Positions 1 through 6,680 are shown, counted from the first letter of the stretch. The stretch is DNA of 9,019 nt from an uncultured Rhodopirellula sp. (GCA_913061385.1 CAJXTM010000089.1:1-9019), one strand, 5' to 3'. A program made the numbers and translations. Notes: a model not told the origin generated them from the sequence alone.

Positions 1-11
1 ATAAGAGACAG
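1..11. other. Nextera mosaic-end adapter remnant (artefact)
   Basis: The first eleven bases, ATAAGAGACAG, are identical to the 3' end of the Tn5/Nextera mosaic end (AGATGTGTATAAGAGACAG). Since the other contig end carries a complete adapter, this is read-through library sequence and not genome. Any reading frame crossing base 12 is artificial beyond that point. Confidence 0.9.
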
Positions 12-382
12 CGGTCCCATATCTCGTCCAATAAACCTGGCTCGCACAGCGTCTGTACTTTCCGCTGTTTTCGGTGCATGGACACCAGCAGGTTGTATGC
101 CGTACGCCGTAGATAACTGGACGTGGCTGCATCACTGTGCTGCACAAAATTATCCCGCCGTAGCACACGCAGAAATGTTTCCTGCGTCAGATCGTCCGCT
201 GTTGAGGAATCGCACCCCAGCATTCGAAGGTATCGCCAGATCCCGTTTTGGTGTCGCGCAATCAACTCTGCTGGCCCTAATTCAACCGCGGCATCACACG
301 CACTTGCGTCTTGATGCCCCGGTGTAATTGAATCGAAGCCTGTATCCGAGGTCTGACTGTGCGAACTCTGCGGCGACGACAC
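12..382 (-). CDS. ECF-type RNA polymerase sigma factor, C-terminus cut off by contig end
   Basis: Reading the minus strand from a GTG at 382 gives 123 genomic codons open to the contig edge. After a roughly 35-residue Ser/Thr/Gln-rich N-terminus comes a clear sigma70 region 2. Residues 38-57 (ELIARHQNGIWRYLRMLG) match region 2.1. ADDLTQETFLRVLR (62-75) is the hallmark region 2.2 that contacts RNA polymerase core. YLRRTAYNLLVSMHRKQRK (90-108) matches regions 2.3/2.4, which melt and read the -10 element. Region 4 lies beyond the edge. The start is inferred: no ATG exists in this frame before region 2, the frame stays open further upstream inside the DUF1501 gene, and the Shine-Dalgarno is weak (GGTGG about 10 bases away). 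The GTG lies five bases after the DUF1501 stop, so co-transcription and translational coupling are likely. Identity as an ECF sigma factor is confident; target promoters are unknown. Confidence 0.88.
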
Positions 383-387
383 CGTTA

Positions 388-1662
388 TTACGCCACCAAT
401 TCGCTGATGATCTTTCCACCACCTGCGATTTTCATCGGACGACCATTTTTACTGGTAAACGTTTTCTCAGTTGAGATACCGAGTCCCTTACAAACAGTGG
501 TCATCAAATCCTCACTACTGAATGGCTCGCTTTCAACAGCAGTTCCGTCACTGCTGGTCTCGCCAACAGCGATACCACCATTGATGTCACCACCGCCAAC
601 AACACATGACCATGAACGAGCCCAGTGATCACGACCCGCATTCTGATTGATCCGCGGTGTCCGACCGAACTCACCCATCCAGATCACGACAGTGTCCTTC
701 AACAACTCTCGCTGGTTGAGATCCTCGACCAAGGCGCTCATGGCGCGATCCAACTGAGGCAACTTTGTATCTTTGAACAATGCGTGGATACCGCCATGAT
801 TATCCCATCCACCAAGGTCAACCTCAACAAATGGCACACCGGCTTCGACCAGACGTCGAGCGAGCAGACAGCCCTGACCGAAACGATCAGTACCGTAACG
901 CTCTTTAACCTCTTCTGGCTCCTTCTCGACACGGAAGGCTTCCATCTGATCACTGGTCATCAGATCAAAAGTCTTCTTAAGTACTTTGGCGTGCTCGCTG
1001 GCAGGAAGGTCACGCGTCCGCTTCGAGAAGCCAGTTTCGATCGTGTCCAACGCAGCCATCCGCTGAAGCAGACGGTTGTCGTCAAGATCCATCTTAAGAT
1101 TTCGGATTTGACCATTGCTGGTAACCGAGAAAGGTGACCATGCCATGCCCAAGAAACCTGGTCCGGCACTGGCTCCACCCACCGAAACGAACGGTGGAAT
1201 CTCAAGTCCTGGACGCTGGTCCAGCACCTCGTGAGCAATCACCGACCCGTAACTCGGGTGCTCGATGTTTGGATTTGGAACATAACCGGTGTGCATGTAG
1301 TAACGCCCGCGATTGTGATCGGCCTCGCGTGTCGACATGCTTCGTACGACAGACAGATGCTCCATCTGCTGAGCAACCATTGGCATGTGCTCACAAATTT
1401 GTAGATCACCCGTGGTCGAAATCGGCTTGAACGGACCACCGGTAGGTGCTCCCGGCTTGAGATCCCAAATATCAATCGTTGCCGGGCCACCACCCATCCA
1501 CAGCAAAATAGCTGATTTGCCATTCTTACGCATCTCATCAGCATTCGCTTTGATTGCACCACCCATGGTCATGGATGCCGTTGCGACTGCCGACGAGCCA
1601 GCGAGATGTTGCATGAAATGTCGACGTGACATTCCGTTTGGTGTTTGCCAGTTATTGATCAT
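388..1662 (-). CDS. DUF1501 family protein with Tat signal (exported, function unknown)
   Basis: A 424-residue protein of the DUF1501 family, which has an alkaline-phosphatase/sulfatase-like fold and is greatly expanded in Planctomycetes. Its biochemical role is unknown to me. The N-terminus has a twin-arginine signal (SRRHFMQ at residues 12-18) followed by an Ala/Ser/Gly-rich stretch to about residue 42, so export folded through Tat is predicted. Family motifs include LLWMGGGPATIDIWDLKPG (53-71), DHNRGRYYMHTG (115-126), GWDNHGG (285-291) and GEFGRTPRINQNAGRDHW (330-347). The start at 1662 is chosen over an in-frame ATG at 1785: it has AAGG nine bases upstream and puts the Tat motif near the N-terminus, whereas the longer form would overlap the upstream gene and bury the signal. 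It lies 77 bases after the DUF1549 gene and five bases before the sigma factor. The family is certain; substrate or partner is not. Confidence 0.93.
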   Translation of the reverse strand: MINNWQTPNGMSRRHFMQHLAGSSAVATASMTMGGAIKANADEMRKNGKSAILLWMGGGPATIDIWDLKPGAPTGGPFKPISTTGDLQICEHMPMVAQQMEHLSVVRSMSTREADHNRGRYYMHTGYVPNPNIEHPSYGSVIAHEVLDQRPGLEIPPFVSVGGASAGPGFLGMAWSPFSVTSNGQIRNLKMDLDDNRLLQRMAALDTIETGFSKRTRDLPASEHAKVLKKTFDLMTSDQMEAFRVEKEPEEVKERYGTDRFGQGCLLARRLVEAGVPFVEVDLGGWDNHGGIHALFKDTKLPQLDRAMSALVEDLNQRELLKDTVVIWMGEFGRTPRINQNAGRDHWARSWSCVVGGGDINGGIAVGETSSDGTAVESEPFSSEDLMTTVCKGLGISTEKTFTSKNGRPMKIAGGGKIISELVA

Positions 1663-1739
1663 AGAAATGAGCCTTTGCGGAAGAGAGTTGCTTTGTTCTG
1701 TGCTGTAAGTACTTGGAAGATTTAAAGTTACTGAGACGA

Positions 1740-3401
1740 TTAATGCTGCATAATGAACTCGTTGCTGTTTAGGATTGCCCACCACATGTCTTGCAGCATG
1801 TCTTTCTCTTCGCCCTTGCGTGCTATCAAGAGTTTGCTCGCTATCGTCATTTCGTTCCTGCTGGGTCGACGGGCGAGTCCAGCAATGAACAAATCATTCA
1901 CTCGGTCGCGTGGCGACTTACCAGTTTTCGACAGTCGATCAATGAAACTTCCACCGGAAGTGCTAATGGCTTTCTTCGTGAGATCACCGTTGAAGAGCAT
2001 GAGTGCCTGAGGAATCGAACCATTGAAGGTGGTTGCCTCATCGCCCTCATCGGTACCAAAGGCTACGACAAACTGTTGCAACCAGCGGTTACGTTGTCGC
2101 TCCTGCTCTTCGTAGCTTCCCTGTGATGACGCGTCAGTCGCAGTCACAAGTGATTGGTAGAGTTGTTCAGCACTCATTTGGCGAAGATAGAATCGCGAGA
2201 ATTTTGGCATCTCTCCGATCGATGGATCGTCAATTTCGTTGTTTGAACCCAGAACCGGAGCGAGGTTGTAGGGACGACTCAGCGTGATCCAAGTAATCAA
2301 TTGCTTGAGATCATAACTGTTCTTTCTGAACTCAGCTGCCAGTTTTGCCAGCAACTCTGGATGTGACGCAGGATTGTGTGGTCCCAAGTCGTCAACTGGC
2401 TTTGTGAATCCGAATCCAAGAAACAAGGACCACATGCGATTGACGCCCATTTTGTCCATGTTTTCACTGGACAACATCATCCGCCCGAGTTCACCACGGC
2501 GTTTTACATCGCTGACGTAACCACTGACGTCGATCGCAGTCCCATCGGTAAAGACAGGATAAGCGACTCGAGTAAGTCCATTGCGCAGTTCGTAGAAGAC
2601 CAACGCATCATCAGGATCGTTTGCCTCACCGGCAAAATCTTCATCAATCAGTTCCGCGTGGTCGATGTCACGCGTGCCATCGACAAATCGTCGTAGCGAT
2701 CGTGTCTGTCGGAAGAAGGAGTTGAACTCCCAGAACATCTGCTGCTTCCACTGATTGAAAGGGTGATTGTGGCATTGTGTGCACTGCACCTGCTGGCCCA
2801 GAAAGATCCGGGAAGTGCTGCTGGTGGCAAGCACACCTTTTTCTTCATTCACCTTGTCAATTAAGAAGTTAACTGCACCGTTAAAATTATCTGTACCTGG
2901 TTTGGTCGACCCAGTGGCCGTAACCAGATCAAAAACAATTCGATCGTAAGACTTATTTCGTGCGAAGGAATCACGAAGGTACTTTTGCATGCCTGCGCGA
3001 CTGATCATCGAGTCACGACCATTTCCACCTGATTGACCGATCAGAATGTTGGTCCAAACAGTTGACCAGTGGCTGGCATATTCCTCGGTGTATTTGTCAT
3101 CATGCAGGAGCGTATCCACGAGCACTGCTCGTTTGTCCTTGCCCTTTGAAGTCAAGAACTCGGCCAACTCGGTGCGGTCGGGTACTCGCCCAATGACATC
3201 AAGGTAGACACGACGGCACCAAGTCGAATCATCCGCCTCAGCAGCAGGTCGAATCTCGAAATCTCGCCAACCTTGCTCGATGATCTCATTGATCATTGTC
3301 ACTTGGCTGGGAACCGCTGCATCGGCAGCCTGCAACGCCCGGAGGGGCAGCAGAGAGCCAAGCAGCAGCAATGCGGGCAGGATCATTGAATATCGCGTCA
3401 T
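1740..3401 (-). CDS. DUF1549/DUF1553 (PSCyt2-PSD1) protein with CxxCH motif
   Basis: A 553-residue protein. Residues 1-26 form a Sec-type signal peptide (hydrophobic MILPALLLLGSLLPL, then ALQAADA), so it is probably exported. About 35-235 is DUF1549 (planctomycete cytochrome C domain 2), with WCRRVYLDVIGRVP (61-74) and LGQQVQCTQCHNHPF (201-215). The latter contains CTQCH at 207-211, a CxxCH signature able to bind c-type heme. About 290-545 is DUF1553, with NRMWSLFLGFGFTKPVDDLG (321-340) and HPELLAKLAAEF. In Planctomycetes this family is regularly paired with a DUF1501 gene, as here. Function is unknown; a periplasmic redox or polysaccharide-related role is often supposed but not shown by the sequence. 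The ATG at 3401 is preferred over one at 3479 because it has AAGGA 11 bases upstream and gives an N-terminal signal peptide; the longer form would add 26 charged residues before it. Confidence 0.93.
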   Translation of the reverse strand: MTRYSMILPALLLLGSLLPLRALQAADAAVPSQVTMINEIIEQGWRDFEIRPAAEADDSTWCRRVYLDVIGRVPDRTELAEFLTSKGKDKRAVLVDTLLHDDKYTEEYASHWSTVWTNILIGQSGGNGRDSMISRAGMQKYLRDSFARNKSYDRIVFDLVTATGSTKPGTDNFNGAVNFLIDKVNEEKGVLATSSTSRIFLGQQVQCTQCHNHPFNQWKQQMFWEFNSFFRQTRSLRRFVDGTRDIDHAELIDEDFAGEANDPDDALVFYELRNGLTRVAYPVFTDGTAIDVSGYVSDVKRRGELGRMMLSSENMDKMGVNRMWSLFLGFGFTKPVDDLGPHNPASHPELLAKLAAEFRKNSYDLKQLITWITLSRPYNLAPVLGSNNEIDDPSIGEMPKFSRFYLRQMSAEQLYQSLVTATDASSQGSYEEQERQRNRWLQQFVVAFGTDEGDEATTFNGSIPQALMLFNGDLTKKAISTSGGSFIDRLSKTGKSPRDRVNDLFIAGLARRPSRNEMTIASKLLIARKGEEKDMLQDMWWAILNSNEFIMQH

Positions 3402-3496
3402 CGTCGCTAAATTCCTTGGCGGTGTTTTTCTATCGTCTGTAGCCTGAACGAACCATGTGGGGGCATGTACCCATTTCACGGATTAAATCAGCTTTT

Positions 3497-3525
3497 ATTC
3501 TATTCGAGGGTAGAGGAGCTCTCAA
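3497..3525 (-). promoter_or_regulatory. Predicted sigma70-type promoter of the DUF1549-DUF1501-sigma operon
   Basis: On the minus strand TTGAGA (3525-3520) and TAGAAT (3502-3497) are separated by exactly 17 bases. Each hexamer matches the bacterial housekeeping consensus at five of six positions. Transcription would start near 3490, leaving a leader of about 90 bases before the ATG at 3401. This is the best promoter-like match noticed in the window, by eye only. Confidence 0.5.
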
Positions 3526-3546
3526 ACAGAGAACCGGAATAGAACG

Positions 3547-3581
3547 AAAGATAAAAGTGCCGGAAATGAGGGCTTTTCCGG
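3547..3581 (-). terminator. Possible intrinsic terminator of the rpe-phosphatase operon
   Basis: The perfect 7-bp inverted repeat CCGGAAA (3560-3566) and TTTCCGG (3575-3581) encloses an eight-base loop. Read on the minus strand it is followed, three bases on, by a T-rich stretch (TTTTATCTTT, 3556-3547). It lies about 170 bases after the phosphatase-fold gene and just before the predicted promoter of the next operon, a sensible place for a terminator. The stem is short, so confidence is limited. Confidence 0.4.
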
Positions 3582-3607
3582 TAAGTCGACCCAAATGGGG
3601 CTCTATC

Positions 3608-3623
3608 AGCAGGCGAACCTGCT
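3608..3623. repeat. Perfect 6-bp inverted repeat with CGAA loop
   Basis: AGCAGG and CCTGCT flank the four bases CGAA, giving a compact hairpin on either strand. No T-tract follows on either side, so it does not look like a terminator. It lies 27 bases from the larger hairpin at 3560-3581. Confidence 0.5.
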
Positions 3624-3710
3624 TTCCGCCACTAAAACGGCCCTTTTTCCGAGATCAATGCCAATCGGACTCGAATCCGGAGATCCCAGGGTGGTGAGTT
3701 GGTTGGCCCC

Positions 3711-3758
3711 CGAGTCCTGCTGCCCCGGAACCTTCTGGCCGTGCCGCCTCAGGACTCG
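3711..3758. repeat. 9-bp inverted repeat spanning the phosphatase-fold gene's stop codon
   Basis: CGAGTCCTG (3711-3719) and its exact complement CAGGACTCG (3750-3758) are separated by 30 mostly G+C-rich bases. On the minus strand the first-transcribed arm covers the last codons and part of the stop codon of the phosphatase-fold gene (stop at 3751-3749). It could form a structure protecting the mRNA 3' end. No T-tract follows the distal arm. Confidence 0.45.
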
Positions 3759-4348
3759 CTGATTTTATCGCTGGTCGACTCAAGCAAGTCCCAGCTGGCA
3801 CCATCGGTTTCAGCCTTCCAGAGATCGGATAATTCCTCGCCACTGATCAAACTCTGCACGACCCAAGCCATCGGATCCGGAATCACAATTGCGATCGCCT
3901 CAGAGCCACTCTTTCGCAATACCTTTCGGATCGCCTTGGCGACTCGGTCACGTGCATCACGAATGGATTCCCCCCCCGGAGGACAAACATCTGTGGGTGA
4001 ATCCTGACCCTGCCGATAGACTTTCGGGTGATTACGGCGTACTTCCTCGATGAGCTTCCCATGCCACAATCCATGGTCCACATTTCGGAAGGCTTCAATG
4101 ACCTTGATCCGCGTGCCGCGGCCCTCAGCAAGCTGCTGGGCAGTTTCACGAGCTGACTCGCAGGGAGCAGCGTAAATTGTTCCTACCGAGAAATCAGACA
4201 GCTGTTCAGCGAGTAAATTGACTTGCTGGCGTCCCCGATCACTCATTGGCATGTCGAGGGTGCCCTTGATGCGGCCCTGATCATCAAAGTCAGTGGCACC
4301 AGGTCGGATCAGTAACACTCGGGATGCTTGCGGAGTTCGAACAATCAC
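3749..4348 (-). CDS. Histidine-phosphatase-fold protein lacking catalytic residues (probable pseudoenzyme)
   Basis: A 199-residue protein resembling the histidine phosphatase (phosphoglycerate mutase-like) superfamily along its whole length. The family's catalytic signatures are altered. RHGxT is RPGAT (15-19; catalytic His to Pro16). SPLxRAxxTA is APCESARETA (61-70; Arg to Ser65). The region around the usual acidic residue, E-x-x-x-G-x-W-E-G, is NVDHGLWHG (89-97). The second histidine motif SHG is PDP (157-159; His to Asp158). Arg15 and GGES (125-128) remain. Enzymes of this family form a phospho-histidine on the first His, so catalysis is very unlikely; a regulatory or binding role is inferred. 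The start is GTG 4348, preceded by AGGAGG with seven-base spacing; an ATG at 4489 would lie deep inside rpe. It overlaps the rpe stop by four bases (GTGA), implying translational coupling. The frame is intact with no sign of decay. Confidence 0.85.
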   Translation of the reverse strand: MIVRTPQASRVLLIRPGATDFDDQGRIKGTLDMPMSDRGRQQVNLLAEQLSDFSVGTIYAAPCESARETAQQLAEGRGTRIKVIEAFRNVDHGLWHGKLIEEVRRNHPKVYRQGQDSPTDVCPPGGESIRDARDRVAKAIRKVLRKSGSEAIAIVIPDPMAWVVQSLISGEELSDLWKAETDGASWDLLESTSDKISES

Positions 4349-5079
4349 GATTGATCCTCCTGTTTCTGACCCGCTGCACAACCATTGCCATTGCCACTGC
4401 CCGCCTGAATGCCAGTCTTTAGGTCCGCAATCGCTGTCGCGTAGCTGTCGCTGCGAAAAATTGCCGAGCCGACGACAAACAAATCGCATCCCGCGGCCCG
4501 AGCCAACGCGATGGTATCGACGTCAATCCCACCATCAATTTCCAGCAATAGGTCCGGATGGTCCTGTCGCAGCAAACGTAACTTTTCCAAAGCGATCGGG
4601 TTAAAGGCCTGGCCACCAAAACCTGCCTCGACACTCATCACCAACGCCATGTCCACCAAAGAAAGGGCTTCCCCCAAGGACGCTAATGGTGTCTCAGGAT
4701 TAAGAGCGATGCCAACACCGACGCCCAAATCCTTCAACTTGCCGGCGGTTTCGACTGGATCCCGAACAGCTTCAACGTGGAAGGTAAGCATGTCTGCCCC
4801 CGCATCCACCATCGGCTTGGCGTAGGCCAGAGGATCGCTGATCATCAAATGAACATCCAAGGGCAGATCAGTGTGGCGACGAAGTCCCTCAACAATTGGC
4901 ATGCCATAAGTTAGGTTAGGAACGAAGTTCCCATCCATCACATCCAAATGCAAAACACCCGCGCCCGCAGCAGACAACTCCGCCACTTCGCTTTTCAAAT
5001 CACCGAAATCACACAGCAGCAAACTAGGTAGTACTGCCGGAACTGTATTTCGAATCGCTTGTAACGCGGCTGTCGCCAT
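4345..5079 (-). CDS. rpe: Ribulose-phosphate 3-epimerase
   Basis: Interconverts D-ribulose 5-phosphate and D-xylulose 5-phosphate in the cytoplasm (pentose phosphate pathway). The 244-residue TIM-barrel protein has all the family signatures in order: PSLLLCDFGDL (18-28, substrate Ser19), HLDVMDGNFVPNLTYG (44-59, metal ligand His44 and catalytic Asp46), DVHLM (75-79, metal ligand His77), ALNPETP (125-131), MSVEAGFGGQ (148-157), EIDGGI (180-185, catalytic and metal Asp182) and VVGSAIF (202-208). MSVEAGFGG differs from the more common MSVNPGFGG. A Gly/Asn/Gln-rich tail of about 20 residues (from 226) exceeds the usual length of around 220-230. Start uncertain: ATG 5079 gives a normal N-terminus; ATG 5094 and TTG 5130 are in frame, and no upstream Shine-Dalgarno is decisive. 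Its stop overlaps the next gene's GTG. Confidence 0.95.
   Translation of the reverse strand: MATAALQAIRNTVPAVLPSLLLCDFGDLKSEVAELSAAGAGVLHLDVMDGNFVPNLTYGMPIVEGLRRHTDLPLDVHLMISDPLAYAKPMVDAGADMLTFHVEAVRDPVETAGKLKDLGVGVGIALNPETPLASLGEALSLVDMALVMSVEAGFGGQAFNPIALEKLRLLRQDHPDLLLEIDGGIDVDTIALARAAGCDLFVVGSAIFRSDSYATAIADLKTGIQAGSGNGNGCAAGQKQEDQS
4356..4361 (-). promoter_or_regulatory. Shine-Dalgarno AGGAGG fixing the GTG start of the phosphatase-fold gene
   Basis: A full-consensus AGGAGG lies inside the last codons of rpe, seven bases before GTG 4348. It settles the start of the downstream gene, which would otherwise be placed at an ATG far inside rpe. Confidence 0.85.
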
Positions 5080-5464
5080 GCAGGTTGATCTCATTGAGTC
5101 TCGACACCTCTGTGCAGCCCTCACGAGCAACGCTCGAACCGCAGCAGAACCAAATCGGGGTGACAGGTTGGTCTCAAGGGGTGCTGCTTGTCAATTCCGC
5201 CGAGCCAAGCCAGAACCCCCTCTATCGGGGTACAAGATTGCCGGATTTCTCATCAGCACCACAGTTTTCACACGGAGATTCACCGCTGAAGGGGCTTTAA
5301 TATTCCATTAAATTTCAACATTTTTCCCTCCTTCATGCTCGATTCTCAATCACAGGGGACTGATCACCACCGGGTGCCGCATAGGAAATGGCCGTTTCAA
5401 GGGGGAATGGCTGGCTAGTTGCTGATCTGTATCGAGGACCACTCAATCCTAGGTTGACCACAGA
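5080..5464. other. Intergenic region upstream of rpe
   Basis: These 385 bases separate the epimerase stop from the rpe start. The main item is a possible short leader ORF on the minus strand (5321-5280). No clear terminator follows the upstream gene, and I found no convincing promoter for rpe. A weak 5-bp hairpin (ACCCC/GGGGT) lies near 5216-5232. Confidence 0.6.
5280..5321 (-). CDS. Possible 13-residue leader peptide ORF upstream of rpe
   Basis: ATG 5321 is preceded by AGGAGG (5332-5327) with a five-base spacer, among the strongest Shine-Dalgarno sequences in the window, yet no long gene follows. The ORF reads MLKFNGILKPLQR then TGA. A GTG overlaps that TGA as GTGA and opens a second frame of 30 codons running toward rpe. 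A regulatory leader peptide is one explanation; chance is another. I do not recognise the peptide. Confidence 0.3.
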   Translation of the reverse strand: MLKFNGILKPLQR

Positions 5465-6445
5465 TTACAGATGTTTTTCCCGGACCCATGCGGCTGCATC
5501 ATCGAGAGTTTGCTGGACGTGCCGAGGCTTGTAACTCAACTCTTGCTCAGCTCGCGAGCTGTCGTACCAGTGGTACTGCGCAGACATCTTTACGGCTGCA
5601 CTATTGAAATCAGGCTCTTCACAAACCCGACCAACCATATCTCCCATCGCGGCTAAGGCCCAGCGTTGCATCGGACCCGCGGCCATCAACGGTGCGGGTT
5701 TACCGAACCTTTCTGCCATATCCGTCCACAGTTGCTTATAAGTCATGTTTTCCCCGGCAAGGATAAACTCACGACCGCTCGACAATTTTTTGGCCACCGC
5801 TGTGATGGTGGCTGAGGCTACATCACGTACATCACACACGCTGCATCCTCCGCTGGGAGCGAGTACTTTCCAACCTTTGCTCAACGCCATCATCATTCGA
5901 CCGCTGCTTGGCTTCCAATCCCACGGCCCGAGCATAAAGCCGGGTGCGAGAATGACAGCCTGCAATCCTTCCGAGACACCATATTTCACCGCATCAACGC
6001 CGGCCCGTTTGCTCAGCACATAGCTGCACGGAACCTGCCCACCACCATCGCCACATGGCGTTGACTCATCTGCGGGTTGCTCCTGGGTTCCCACTGCAAG
6101 CGTGTTTACAGTCCCGACGTGGACCAGCTTGCGGCGATGTCGCAGACAGGCATCAACGATGATTCGAGTACCCTCACCATTCACTCTCATCGACTCCTGC
6201 AGTCGTTTCCAGCCGAGATGAATCAAACCTGCTGAATGCACCACAGCATCGCAATCCTCGATCACGCTTGTCATCAGATTCCGGTCGAGCAGATCACCTG
6301 TAACAAATTCAGTATCTATGCCATCAAAGACGCCTGAATCATAAGTTCGGCGCACCAAAGCCACTGATTCATGCCCCGCGTCATTCAACCCGCGGAGGAT
6401 TGCATTGCCAAGTAACCCTGTGCCCCCGGTCACAAAGACTTTCAT
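5465..6445 (-). CDS. NAD-dependent epimerase/dehydratase (extended SDR family)
   Basis: A 326-residue cytoplasmic Rossmann-fold oxidoreductase, normal length for extended short-chain dehydrogenases. It begins with the nucleotide-binding motif TGGTGLLG (6-13, GxxGxxG). Other landmarks are GDLLD (50-54) for adenine contact, VVHSAGLIHLG (68-78), the active site YVLSK (Tyr142, Lys146) with Thr112 in GTVNT at the usual serine position, APGFMLGPWDWKP (167-179) and DVRDVA (205-210). This pattern resembles dihydroflavonol-4-reductase-like and hopanoid-associated sugar epimerase-like members, so the substrate may be a nucleotide sugar, a sterol/terpenoid or a small ketone; the sequence does not decide. 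GAGG six bases before ATG 6445 supports the start. It is apparently monocistronic: 385 bases to rpe, and divergent from the AsmA-like gene. Confidence 0.9.
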   Translation of the reverse strand: MKVFVTGGTGLLGNAILRGLNDAGHESVALVRRTYDSGVFDGIDTEFVTGDLLDRNLMTSVIEDCDAVVHSAGLIHLGWKRLQESMRVNGEGTRIIVDACLRHRRKLVHVGTVNTLAVGTQEQPADESTPCGDGGGQVPCSYVLSKRAGVDAVKYGVSEGLQAVILAPGFMLGPWDWKPSSGRMMMALSKGWKVLAPSGGCSVCDVRDVASATITAVAKKLSSGREFILAGENMTYKQLWTDMAERFGKPAPLMAAGPMQRWALAAMGDMVGRVCEEPDFNSAAVKMSAQYHWYDSSRAEQELSYKPRHVQQTLDDAAAWVREKHL

Positions 6446-6680
6446 CGATTACCTCAGGCTGAAACGGGAAATGAGCATCATGGAAGAACTGTATTTGTCG
6501 GTGGCCATGAAGAACTCGATAGCAGCATAACTTCAACGTCAAAACACTGATGAGCCCTCGCCGAGCCATCCAAACATCGTAATTTTGTAGCGGCGACCAC
6601 CAAAACTGAATTTTACGTTAATCACTGAAAGCACCAAAGAAACAGCGGAAAATGACAATCACCAGCAATCGCAAGTTGTT

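Larger units (their letters stand above)
3402..3748. other. Intergenic region between the DUF1549 operon and the rpe operon
   Basis: These 347 bases contain no convincing gene. They hold the predicted promoter (3497-3525), the terminator-like hairpin (3547-3581), the small hairpin at 3608-3623 and one arm of a wide inverted repeat (3711-3719). Short open frames here lack family resemblance and ribosome binding sites. Confidence 0.7.

Noticed and set aside
97..327. 76-codon plus-strand open frame at the left end
   Set aside because: It is antisense to the sigma factor, whose region 2 motifs are unmistakable on the minus strand.
625..1137. 170-codon plus-strand open frame
   Set aside because: It is antisense to conserved DUF1501 motifs and has no recognisable family features.
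1663..1785. 41-residue N-terminal extension of the DUF1501 protein
   Set aside because: It would overlap the end of the DUF1549 gene and push the twin-arginine motif more than 50 residues from the N-terminus. ATG 1662 has its own Shine-Dalgarno.
3661..3690. tRNA T-arm-like string on the minus strand (GGATTCGAGTCC)
   Set aside because: It contains TTCGA, but the flanking bases do not form a proper five-pair T-stem with a seven-base loop. No D-arm, anticodon arm or acceptor stem could be placed around it.
4349..4489. 47-residue N-terminal extension of the phosphatase-fold protein
   Set aside because: It lies inside rpe, is Gly/Trp/Gln-rich with no family similarity, and a full-consensus Shine-Dalgarno precedes GTG 4348.
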